From assembly GCF_037975245.1 (NCBI RefSeq), contig NC_092568.1:8691001-8755000 (forward strand): a stretch of 64,000 nt of DNA, read 5' to 3'. A program made the position numbers and the translations under genes. The DNA comes from Apostichopus japonicus. Taxonomy: Eukaryota; Echinodermata; Holothuroidea; Aspidochirotida; Stichopodidae. Below the pieces are notes generated by a model. It did no database searches. It was not told the origin of the DNA and worked only from the letters and a program-made list of their open reading frames with translations. Positions within the stretch are counted from its first letter, which is position 1, and every line of letters begins with the position of its first letter. Positions 35,569 through 48,000 of this stretch are shown piece after piece.

Positions 35569-38500
35569 CGATTGAGGTAATTTAAGATAAAACAATTTTC
35601 GTAAACAGTTTAAAAGAAAAACAATTCCCACTTAATATGGGAGTTTTTAATATTTCAATGTTCATCCATACATGGACAAGACATAAGACTTGAGTAAGTC
35701 TAAAAATGACATCATTGATAAATTTTGTTATTTTATTTTAATACATCTCGACGGCTTTTTGCAAACACTGAATCGAAAATATTCAGGTCCATTACATGAA
35801 TTTACAATTTGAACTGACATTGGTTTCCATGGCAACACTGTTTAATTCAGCTTGGAAAATATGCATAGAAAAACAAAGGGTATAGAATGTTCCATCTCCG
35901 ACGATGCGTTTATAGGCATCACAGAGCGAAGAAAGAGGCCTCCCTGACACGATTTTGTAAACCCCTGATTTGTCTCTCAAGCGGAAATAATATTTGGCGG
36001 AGTTATTCATCACAAGGATCCGAATTATTATTAGCTAACTTGATTGGTTTACTTTGACCGATCGTTTATTCGATAACAACGTATCGGTATTAATGATGAA
36101 CCCATTAACCGTCATGTAGTACTTCTAATAATGATATTAACATATGGCATCAATCCTGTATCTCTGGTTACATCTTTACAAGACGCCATATTACATTCAT
36201 AGGTTACAGTTTGAGTAGAGAGAGAGAGCCTGGTTGTATCCTAATTTCTAAAAGTATTGTCGATAGTAGTTCCTTTGTTTTAGAACTTCTTTATCGACTC
36301 TGCAATAGGTACACACATTGTTTTTTGTCAAATTCATAGAATATATAACAATATTGATTTTTGTTTTACAAATACGGCAGATTTTAGAATTCACTTTACG
36401 ACTTTAGGAGAATCTTAAAAAATTTAATAATAATAAAAACGTTATTAAATTTTTTCCTACGAGACACGAATAAAAAGCAAATGGTAGCATATTTTACCTA
36501 AATAGAAATAATAGTGAGGTTGGAATAATGTTTGTCATATTTGATTCTTCATTTTCATCAAATCGCTCAGAAATTCATTTCAATTGGGCAATTTTTTTTT
36601 ATTGGTTCAGAAGAAGAAATATCATCTGTTTATATATAAAACACATGCAGGTATATTATTCAGTAATAGTTAACTACACCTATGTAGAAATTTGTATAAA
36701 ATAAGTCAAATATTTCCATCGTTTTTGGAGTGTTCCTTAATTATATGTCCATCCGCTATCATAGTTCATATAATGCATGCTGCACTCTTGTGGTCATAGA
36801 GTGGAGTTATTAAATATTTACCTGCTTTGTGGCCACTTCAAATGATAGACATTTAATAATTAAGACGAGCAAAAATCCTTAAAAATTATCAGAATCATCC
36901 CTAAATTAGAAGTTAGGCGAGGCATTTCTTATACCATTTAATCATTCGGTCCAAAGTGCTAGGGTGGGGCAGTGTGAATATATTCAGTTTGTTTAAGATG
37001 AGCTTTTTTTCAATCATTTATTTTCAAAATTAAGAAACTCTATAGAATTTATTTGGGTGACTTTCGCAAGCAATATACTTTGACACAATAAGGTTAAGTA
37101 AATGGCTCAAACTGAAAGCCGTTCAATATTATTGATAGATATCGATATCGGGGGGGGGGGGGGGCTAGTATGTGGAGGGAGGTTGCATGGGTTGATTCTG
37201 ATATTTGGACTCACAAGGTGCACATGCGTAATCGTAATTTGTTTATACTATCATTATGTTTTGCGATTTGTGCACTTTGAACCGCTCAAAGTAGATATAC
37301 ATAAAAGATACAATCTGCGAATCACGTGACTTTTTACGACCTTTCAAGTTAATAACCTGATCATTTACGGCTGTTCCAAAGGTGTATCTCTCCCTCCCTC
37401 TGGTGGCCAGCAAGCCTACAGAAAGGAATAGTTAGTGTGTGGGATGCAAACAAATACATATTGGCAGTAAATGTTAATATGGATAAGAACCAAAAACTGG
37501 CCCGAGTGTATAGTTTTAATGTACTTATACCATATATATATTCAACGTGGCAAAAGGTATACAGCACCGGCTCATGGTACCAAACTCCCGCATTCAGTGA
37601 AGACCGCCTTGCTCAATTTTTGTCACCATGGAAACCTGTCAGAAGTGTGAACATCATGTTTGTCACAAAACAAGTCAAGTAGGCCTATATAGATTTGCCA
37701 ATATTTATAACAAAAAGTGCTTACAATTGCGTTGTAAATTTTATGAAACTTTGTAACGATTTTATATTGTATTCCAGAATTTGTTGTGTCATTAAGATAC
37801 TGGATGGTTTTTCATACGTGCCGTAAAATATATCAACGTCCGCTTCATTTATGATCCTTCTCTTTCTTGACTGGAGAGTTTTTTTTTTACAAGATGTTAA
37901 TTAGTAAATGAATATTGTTCTTTTTCGGTGATCCTTTCACTTAAAATTTTAAATCTCTTTCACACTAGTGCACAGATTACTTTATAGATTTGTAAGAAAA
38001 CATTTACCCCCCCCCCTCCTCTCTCTCCCGAACTCTACCGCCCGCCATGTCCATCCTTTAAAGGATTGGTTCAGGTGTTTGACATGTCTATGTTGTATGA
38101 AAGAGCACAAAAAGACAAAAAGAACAGTGAAGAAACTACCATGATAGCATGCTCTGTTAAGGAGATATGACACTTTGATGTCACATCCTCACTTCCTTAA
38201 CATGTGTGAATATATTTCTTTAAAAATTATTTACATTTTTTAACACATTTGAAAATAATATAATCAAAAATTCTTCTGATGTTTAATCTCAAATACTTCC
38301 TTTGACAAATATGAGATCTCCTGACATATCTTTTGGTTGAAAGTCATGAAATCTCATAAAATATTTAGAAAAAAAATACAAAGACTTTTCAGGAATGTGA
38401 GGATGTGACATCACAGCTAGTCAGATTTCAGCAGTTTCTACACAATCTGATAAAACTTTACACTTGAATATCTCTTTAACCGAAAAAGATATTTGAACAG

Positions 38501-38579
38501 TTTTTTTCACCATTGTGTTTCTTTTATTGTCCTCTTTCATATAACATAAACATGTTAAGGCGGAGTGTATAGCCTAAGG

Positions 38580-38823
38580 CGGAGTTTATAGCCTAGTGGT
38601 TAACGCCGGCGTCTCCCAGTCATGAGATCCCCGGTTCGATTCCCCGCCGACAGCAAGGTGTGTCGTCTGGCAAGGGTGTTGGTCAATAACAACTTCCCGA
38701 CATGGACGTTAAATGGATGTGTGCCGAGAGATTGGCTTCGGTCAGCTTGCGAGTCTATAAGCCTCCATGGCTTCTTTCGCGAGTTCCTGCTTGCGGGAAG
38801 ATCACATATACATACATACATGT
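38580..38823 (+). mobile_element. tRNA-derived SINE, copy 3 (between genes B and C)
   Basis: Box A-like TATAGCCTAGTGGTTAACGC and box B-like CCCCGGTTCGATTCCCCG. The body has GGCTTCGGTCAGCTTGCGAG and CGCGAGTTCCTGCTTGCGGG, with an (ATACAT)n tail. A partial repeat of its first 17 bases precedes it. It differs from copies 1 and 2 in the middle, so it is a related subfamily. Confidence 0.75.
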
Positions 38824-39690
38824 GTGCCAACTGAACCAATCCTTTAATAAGATCATTCTATACATTGCCCCTTCTTTGCCCTTAGTTGTGTATTCAAGCG
38901 CAGTAGAATTGAGAAAAAACACGTGATGGCGGTGAAAAGTACAATAAGACAAATACAATCGTTTCGCTGATTGGTTCATAAGATTTTCAAACACTATCAA
39001 TGGCTGTTGTATTGGCTTTTCAACTCTCTTGTGTTTTCCCCCTACCTGGTGAACTCGGTTTGAAGCATTCAAGTGGAAAATGACAAATAGCGAGGTTTAT
39101 GTAAAAATCTCTGAATATTCATTATGTTTTCAATCGTCACTATATGATAGAATAAACAAGTGCAACACATATACGGTAGCCTTAGAGTACTTTCAAGCAC
39201 AGACGAAATACAATTTAAAATAAATTAATAATCAAATAATAATCAAATCAAATAATCAAATCATTTATAATCGATAGCATTACACGAATGCATTCTTGAA
39301 ATGATGAGAAGCAATAACGTATCACAGTTTGGAAAGCTGTACCACAATGTAGGGTATAACAAAACCTTTGTGTTTACTTTGGAAGAATTTTGAGCAGATC
39401 TCAGATTTTCGACATCTTTTTTCCCAACCAAAACAAAGAAAGAAAGAAAGAAAGAAAAAAACTCGTACGTATTAGCATATATAGCATAAGTTAACACTGC
39501 AATCGTTTCTTGGATATTAGTATCAAATTATTGTGTGTGTGTTTGTCTGTCTGTCTGTCTTTCTCTCTGTCTCTAAATATGTTGGTAAAATATCTGTCCG
39601 TATATGTATCATCGATAATGTTTCTTTTCTTTTTTTCAATGCATGTTTCATTTGTACCTTAGTTCACACTATTCACACTGACTGATCTGA

Positions 39691-40075
39691 GAGAGAAGAT
39701 GTGAGAATATAGTTAATAATTAAACAGATTAAACTGATTTTCTATGCATGCCCGCATTTTTATACCGTGGGTGCGGTGGTATTATGTATGTATGTATGTC
39801 TATAAACGAATGTCTCGCCTGGCTGATCCAACCATGACCCCCTGAATAGTGCGACCTTGTAAGACGCCCACTTTTTGGACACTGAGAGAAGATTTGAGAA
39901 TATAGTTTATAAATTAAACAGACTAATTCTCCATGCATGCCCGCATTTTTATACCGTGGGTATACGTTGGTAGTATGTATGTATGTCGATAAACGAATGT
40001 CTCGCCTGACTGATCCAACCACTACCCTGAATAGTGCGACCTTGTAAGACGACATTTCTTGGCCACTGTAGGTTT
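39691..40075. repeat. Tandem duplication, unit about 193 bases
   Basis: Two copies starting GAGAGAAGAT at 39691 and 39884. Both contain CATGCCCGCATTTTTATACC, GAATGTCTCGCCTG and AGTGCGACCTTGTAAGACG. Confidence 0.85.
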
Positions 40076-41284
40076 TGCAGTTTTGTCAACAAAGTTGATC
40101 AAAGGCCGTATTTTGGAGTTCGTAACTCAACAATAATTTGGCATCTTATAAAGAAGTTTGTTTACGAGGGCTAGTTTTGTCTATGAAATATATTTGTTGT
40201 ATCTTTCAAGTTGTGACGTGTCCTATGGAATGCTGGCAGCGCATCAGTAAAGCCAAGCTTAACAGAATTTATCAGAACACTATATAAAACCTGTTAAATA
40301 GTTTAATCCACTTCCAGAACTGACTCAAAATTTGACAGTGAGACGCGCTATCGTGTGGTGAATTGCTGTGGAGGTAGGTGTTACATCAAATCTCGTTGTG
40401 TAATAATTGGTAACCTAATTCAGTATGTTGATCTTCTTTGCTGTCGTGTGTCCCTCATATGGTTTCCATTCATGTCAACATTATTTCAACAATTGTTAGT
40501 TAATTTCAGTCGGTTCTAGTCAGTATAACGACGTAAGCTATAGGCCTATTATATCAGGTTTATTTCTTTTCCTAACGAATACATACAGTTGCGGGGGAGT
40601 GGGGGGGGGGGCGAGAGGTGGATGGCCCAAAAAATATGAACCTTAATCAGAGAGGGATAACTTTATCAGAGGATTAGTTTTCTCTGATAGGGGGTGTGAG
40701 GGGTGTGGTGGGGGACGTATGTAACTGTTTAGGAGTGCAGGGTGGGAGACAAGAGCCAAGGGGACTGGTGGGGTGAAACATTTTCAAATATTTTGTATAC
40801 TCCGTTACGATTTTGTAGCTCAAAGAATCACCACATTCTCACTAAGACAGACGAATTACTCTGAAATTTCTCTAAATGTAACCACCCCCCCGCCTTTTAT
40901 CGGCTTTTAAGTGCCCAGTATTACAGGGGATGGTTCCATTGCATATTTGGATGAAAAAATACCGATGGTTGATATTTCAGTTGAGGGTGGAAAGTCGGGG
41001 GGGGGGAGGTAAAAACTAAAGAATGAGAAACTTTGACGTATGTTTGCTAATAGATAAGAATTATTATTATTATTATATTTTAAATAAAATTCCGATTATT
41101 TATATGTTGCCTATGGGAACCATACAATGTGGGCTGGACGCCCATAATAAGCAACAGTGAATACAAGTTAAACTCAACATATTAATCACTTCTTCTTCTT
41201 TCATCCTTGTACTACAGTTTTCTAGTCAAGTTTCCTGACCGAGTGACTATACATCTGTTAGTCAAATCCACCACCACGACGACA

Positions 41285-41957
41285 ATGTCTAATGTACGTC
41301 ATATTTACAAACCTTCCGCCACGACGGATGACAACAAGGGGCATGATGACGACATTAAAAAACCATCCGGCTCACTGATGGAGAGGATTAATAATCCAGT
41401 CGTTTTCTCGATCATCACTTTACTTGCAACGACCATGGGTGTGGCAGGATACATCTACCAAGCGTCGTGTGTCACCACGATTGAAAAGCGATTCCAACTC
41501 AAGAGTCAACATACCGCGATTTTACCGATCGTCACCGATGCCGTTGGAGTTTGTACCATGCTCTTCATCGTCCATTACGCCTCCTCCCGTCATAGACCTA
41601 GGGTCATATCCTGTTCACTCATGTTGACTGGTCTTGGGCTCATGCTCTATAGTGTACCCCACTTTTTGTACCCTGTCCCGCCCCTCCTACAGACCTCCTT
41701 CGTCGGGACTACAAACAACACAGCTAATTCTGCCGTGTCATATTTGTCATCTGGTCCTGGGGAAGTCTGCAACGATGCCGACAGCCCAGATGAAGATTGC
41801 TCAGTGGGGCAGTTACAAAAATCGGGCGCTCTACTCAACCAGGCGTTTTGGCTGTTCGTCGGTGCTGGTATTGTTGGTCTCAGCACAAGTTTGTATCCGT
41901 TGTTTATTGTACATATCGATGACGGTGTCGAGAAAAAGAAGCTCCCCATTTACATGG
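41285..41957 (+). CDS. Gene C exon 1 (helices 1-4)
   Basis: The start ATG was chosen because the codons before it, back to the acceptor-like site at 41217, look like UTR (a CCACCACGACGACGACA run), and MSNVRHIY gives a normal cytoplasmic N-terminus. The exon carries four helices and the loop EVCNDADSPDEDCS. It equals gene B exons 1 plus 2 with no intron between. Donor GTAAGT after ATT TAC ATG G. Confidence 0.9.
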
Positions 41958-44900
41958 GTAAGTTCTAATCATAAATTGTCAGAAGCCATCGGTCCATCAA
42001 GGTTTTGTTGACGTCACTACATGTACGCACGCGCAAACAATGCGCAGAGATGTTGTGGTATCGATGGTTTCAAGTTTTGACTTTTTCACCTTAACCAATT
42101 CCGTCAAGTTTATCATGTTAGTTTTTTTCCCCAGTACGTGATAAAACAAGAATATTCAATGAATAAACTATATTGACCATAATCAGAAATACAGAATAAG
42201 TCCCTTGGGATTACTGATCGGTATGTGGGACTGACGTCATGGAGGGAGCACCGTGATATTTGATATACCAATTAGCTATCACAACTGTATATATTTGTTA
42301 CAAGTATAAAAACGTCACAACAATATAAGAAGCAGATGCAGGGAAAACCCCTTTTACTCCAATTTGGCATCCAAGTGAAAATAGCATTAAGTGAAAAAAA
42401 AGGCTCTCCAGAGAAAAGAGACTCTTTTACCGTTACATGAAAACAAATTTCACACATGTTTAAAACTGCCTTCAAAACCTCTTAATTCATGCTCGTATAC
42501 CATAAAAAAAACAACGAAATTCTCTGAAAATCACACAGAAACGAGTTTTGTTTTCTTTCAAAGTAGCCCTTTCTGTTCTCCTCCTCTTCCTTACCAGGAG
42601 TTTTGATGGCGGTATTTGCTGCCGGTTCACTGCTCGGATACGGTGTAGCGATATATTGCCTACAGATACCCGCCTACATCTCCGATCCAGAGTTTAATCA
42701 GCTGACACCATACGACCCAAGCTTCCTTGGTGCTTGGTGGCTCGGATTCCTCGTGCTAGGGTTATTACAAGTCATCTTTGCCTTCCCGATTTTCTTTTTC
42801 CCTCGATATCTGCCAAAACCGAAGGATCAGGAAATCGATGTCAACGGGACTGCTGCAGGAGATGATGATATGACCGACGCCATGTTAAAGGGTCTAAAGT
42901 TTGAAGTCACGGGAGATGAGGGTGAAAACTTCTTTCAAAGTAAGTATCATGGCGGAACAATGTCCTGCTAACCCCCCCCCCCTTCCCCCTCCCCTCAACC
43001 CCTTCTGCCTCAAAAGAGCAGACATCTATATCTTATATGAAAACTCACTAGTCAAGGAAAAAAAGCATCATAGTTGAAGAGGGACGTGACCTATGTGTCA
43101 TTCATTGGCTTAAAGGTAATCAACGGCAACCATCCGCCCCCACCCCACCCCCGGGCCAACCAAAAATATGCCAGAAAGTCCGAAATGTGTTACCTATAAT
43201 CAAACATTGTTTACTTCTTGTAACGCATATATACTAAAGAACCCTTATTTTCCCTCCCTGAGACATTTAACTGGCTCACAGAACACCCTTTTGATATATG
43301 GGAAATAATTTCTGGAGTGTTGGATTTTTAAGTAAGAACAATTTCATAACTTTTAACTATTCTAACATTGCTAGAACTTGGAGACGATAAAAACAAATAT
43401 CATTGTTCACAAGGTTGTAGGCTAGGTCATGACCATATTAATTGTGTTTCTTTCCAGGATTGGATAAACATGAAGTTCCTGGAATAAACAGTTGGCAGGC
43501 AGGCTGGCTGGGTGGTGGGGTGGTTAATAACGTACGTGATTCTTGGAAGACATAACCTCACGTGAATTGCTACAGAATATTTATCCTATGGCAAGCTTCT
43601 ATCATTTGGAGGCAAGAAACAAAACAGTACGAAAAGTTATCAGTGTTATTCTCCAACATGCTCTTTATGTAAGAATTACTGTTTTACTTGCAATTGAAGG
43701 ATATGTGTCCTCCTTCGAGATCAAATTGTTTATCGTCTGGGATTTTCCCTATGGGGCTGAACAGTGAACGAAAGAAAGCAATTTGGTGTGTGCATGGTGG
43801 TAGGGGGTAGGGGTAGGGGGGGGGGGGAATAGACGGATGGGAAAATGATATTCCTTTAGCTATTCGATGGCGACCGTAATGCTATTCAAAACTCAAATCT
43901 CGTTTTCGAAAAATATAAAATAACTGCTAATTATTTCAACCCATACACTTATTCCTGTTGAATTAGATGTTTACCATCCCCTCCCCTCTCCCCAACACCG
44001 AGCCGCACCTTCATGAAAAGAAACAATTGGGATCATACATGGTTGTGTCCCTTCATACAATCGCCATGTCAAAGTAGGCTAAAAAAAACGTATAAAATCA
44101 TTCATAAAAAACCCCTTCCTCCTACAAATTCACCGCCCACCTATAGCCCACCCCCTCATAACCCCATCCCACACCTATCACTATATACTACCCTAAGCCC
44201 GTATCAATGATAACAAAATCAAAGCCATACATTACTTCGTTTAATCTGTTTGTAGCTCCATGGTTTAATATATTATCACACTCACATACCGATCTTTCTT
44301 TCTTTCTTCATAGGTTTAGTGAAGTCCATTTGGAGGGTTTTATCTAACCCCACACTCGCAGCCTGTTTTGTCTGTTATATAGCCTTATCGGCATACTTTG
44401 CCGGCGCCGGTGTTTTTGGACCTAAATATATGCAGACACAATTTAATATCAACCCATACCAAACAGCGATGCTTTCTGGTATTTTAAATTTCTTATTTTT
44501 CCACTGAAAATATACAAGTCACTAGAGAGCCTAAGCTTTTCCATCCTATCGCAGGATCTTCTTCAGCGGTTAACTGAACGAAAAGAAACTAAGAACACAG
44601 CTTCTGAAGAAGATCTTGGTAGGATCGAAATGTCAGGTTTTTCAAACATTTAAATATTTACCTATATACTGCAGGCTTGTTGCAGTAGTTTAGCAATTTG
44701 CTGAATCCCTTTTCTTTCTCTCTTTTTGTTATCATTTTAATATGATTTTTAGCTCAAAACTTGAATATTAACTGATTACTTTGAGTACGTTTATAGTTTC
44801 TCTAGTCATAATTAAACAAAAACATTTTTTTTTTGAATATACAAGAAAAAAAGAAAAGAAAAAAAATTAAAACCGCTTATCAAGTAGTACTCCGAATATA

Positions 44901-45002
44901 GATGCTCTGCACATGCACAAATGGTGCTTACGTCATGATAAAAAATTAAAAAAATGAAGATATATACTACAGATACTGCTGAACAGATGTAACATTCCGT
45001 AC

Positions 45003-45051
<49 letters not shown>

Positions 45052-48000
45052 TGTACACATAGGCGTAGGGGCCCAATTTGTTTTGGGGCGCTTTGACGAC
45101 TTGCCCGAAAAATATAACCAAAATTTTTCGCGGGTGTAATTTCATATAGGCACGCACCGGTTGTTACATCGCATGCCAATTACATACAATCATTTGCCGT
45201 GTTATTACCCTTCCATATTGGTTATTATTTTTCGGGAAGTCGTTACAATAATAATGATAATAATAATATAAGTTTAACCATTGAAAAACACATCGCAATT
45301 TATTTTTCTAATCAGTAGTTGCCCGGAAAAGTCTCAGCATATTGCCCGAATTTTCACAAAAAATATTTGGTTGGGGGCTGCAGCCCCCCTCCCAACCCCA
45401 ACCACCCCGCCTCCTGCGCCTATGGGTATACATGTACTTGTTTATGGGTATAGATACTACACATGATCCGATTACAGGTTGGTTAGTAATCCCAACTGGG
45501 AATCGGAAGGTGGCATACTACATATAGAATATGTATCAATCCGCCTGATTGTTGTCCTATCTCAGGAAAATGGCCGAAACTGTATCAGGTGAACATCTTT
45601 TTAGATATTTTATCAAACAAAATATGTTCTATTGTTTTGTTTTGTAGCTTGGATAATAAAAAGCATGATGGGGAGTTCATGTGGTGAAAAATGGGTCAAT
45701 TGAGGCAATTTGAGAACACTTTAGGCCTCCCAGGAACAGCGTATGAATTTTTTTTACTACTGAGTGAAGCGGTTTGCTTACCAGTGACAAAACCTTCAGG
45801 CGCTCATAGCAATAAAATCTTACATGGCCATGATACGGAAACTTGATGGTGCCATGCGTGGCGAACTTGTCAACTGTGAAGTGATGGGTAGCGGTTAGCT
45901 GCGGAGAACTTATATAATGACACTTAGAGACCACATTACTTTGACGATTTAGTATGTAAGTCAATGGGGGAAATTATATGGAGTATGCTACCTTAACATG
46001 TACTACACAGGTATTGTACCACAATTAATCGTTCCATTAACTTACACACTAAACTTCTCGTCAGATAGAAGTTTTCAACTGGCATATCCTACCCACCACA
46101 CGATAGCTGCAGTCTTGGCCTATCATGGTACTTCATGCCTTTTTTTTATATTGAGCTAGAAGAGGAGCAAGTTTAGCACACTGACCCCCAACTCTTCCGT
46201 CTGCGCGAAGTAATTTTAAAATTTAACCAGAGAATCTTTAAAATAGTTATATCACCTTCAATCCTCCCTATTTTCACACCATATGTACTTTAAATTATGC
46301 TCTTTCACATAAAGGCAGGAATTGCAGTGATAGTAACTAATACTATATATGCTAAGACAAGCAATACATTAGGTCATTTTAGCTTCTGTTTCATTCGACA
46401 ATGGTTAACCTTTCGAGCGCATGTACACTACTCTAACTGTTGTACGGTTGCTACAAATGATTTTGGTCAAAGGTTGAGGAGTGAGCTAAACTCTTTTATT
46501 GCCTGTATTATAGGTACCGCACCACAATTACAGTAATGTTCATCCGCTCGAAAGGTTAACCATTGTCAGAGAAAAGAGGTAAAAGTACCTAAGGTAAAGC
46601 TTGTTTAAGCATGTGATCAGTTACTGTCATCGTTTGTTCTGCCTACATATGAAAGAGCATAATTTAAAGTACAAATGGTGTGAAAATAGGGAGGATCGAA
46701 GGTGATAGTAAACCATTTTAGAAAATATTTGGTTAAATGTTGATATTACTCCGAGCGAGCAGATGGAAGGGTGAGGGGGGGGGGGTTCAGTATGCAAAAC
46801 TTGCTCCTCTTATAGCTCAAAATCTAAACGGTCATGATATAAAAGTTTGCAAGTGCCATGATAGGCCAAGATCTCAGCTATCATGTGGTGGGTAGGATAT
46901 ACCAGTTGAAAATTTCTACCTATGCTTTGGCAGGTCTTGAAAGTGACAAGTTAAGTGTGTAAGTCAACGGAACAATTAATTGTGGTGCGAGATCTAAAGT
47001 CTACACCTGGAATTTGTTACACAAGTGTAGTCTGATCACTTGGGTACTATCCTTTATGTAGGTTACATGACAAAATCACAAGTCTAGTATATATATACAC
47101 CGTATACTAGGTACAGGTACTATAGACCTATTCAAAAAGTTCTACGAACCGTGAAGTTAGCATTTGTACAATTCTTTCGGGGATTTGTTTGCCTTTTCTG
47201 TAGATTTTGTGTATAGTTTAGTTACAAAGCATAGAATTATGTTAACATTAGATCACAAGACATCTATTGCGTAGGGTGTAGGGAAATCATTCAGGTCTAG
47301 ACAATATAAGGCAGCACTGGCATTGGAAGAAACTGAAGAATCTGACATTAGAAGCAAAGGCGATCATGTGTAGTATCTGTTCCCTTTCGAGGGGAATGGT
47401 GATGCACACCCGACGATGATCACACAGTCACAGTCCCGATGCAAGGGGACTGGGGTTGAGAGCGGATCAGTCGTTCGGTAGTTTGGTTTTCGTGCCCAGG
47501 TTCTTTCCTGGGCGACTTTTTCTTAAAAAGTAAGGCGATCACCATCATCTTCCAATACATGGTCTGTACTAATATCAGACAATCGAGACAAACTACGCAA
47601 ATATCTCCCTGTAAATTAAACTATACCCATGAGGTCACATTGAGAGGCTTATTCAATATAGGCCCTCTTATCTAAGGTCGTGTATATACGAAAAGAAGAT
47701 ACAGAACAGTGCACGTGCTGAGTAGTGACATGGGGGTGGGGGAGGTTGGGGTTTGGGGGAGGAGTAAAGTGGACAAGCAAACATTTTTTCTACAGATCGG
47801 AAGCGTAAAACAAACACAGAAAACTAGAGCCAGCCAGAGGAATGGGAAAAGCTGACTTAACTGGGTGGGGGGGGGGGGGTGGGGTGCCGCGGCCCTGGCA
47901 ATACCACCCTCCCTAGCCTTAAGAAAAGAAAAAGTCCCTCCCTGGTGGCTGGGCTGTTGCCCGGTACATCTTGTAGATTGCTCGATATCCTTCTAATAAA

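Larger units (their letters stand above)
32824..41217. other. Shared upstream region of genes B and C
   Basis: Head-to-head space of about 8.4 kb. It must hold both promoters and any 5' non-coding exons, but no core promoter stands out. Contents seen: two hAT elements (33019, 34924), a LINE/SINE tail (33545), one tRNA-SINE (38580) and a 193-base tandem duplication (39691). A possible 5' UTR acceptor of gene C is at 41217. Confidence 0.6.

Noticed and set aside
43456-43500. Possible extra exon between gene C exons 2 and 3 (acceptor tttctttccag followed by an in-frame stretch)
   Set aside because: Exon 2 joins exon 3 directly in frame and matches the gene B arrangement. The extra stretch has no clean donor and reads into a stop.
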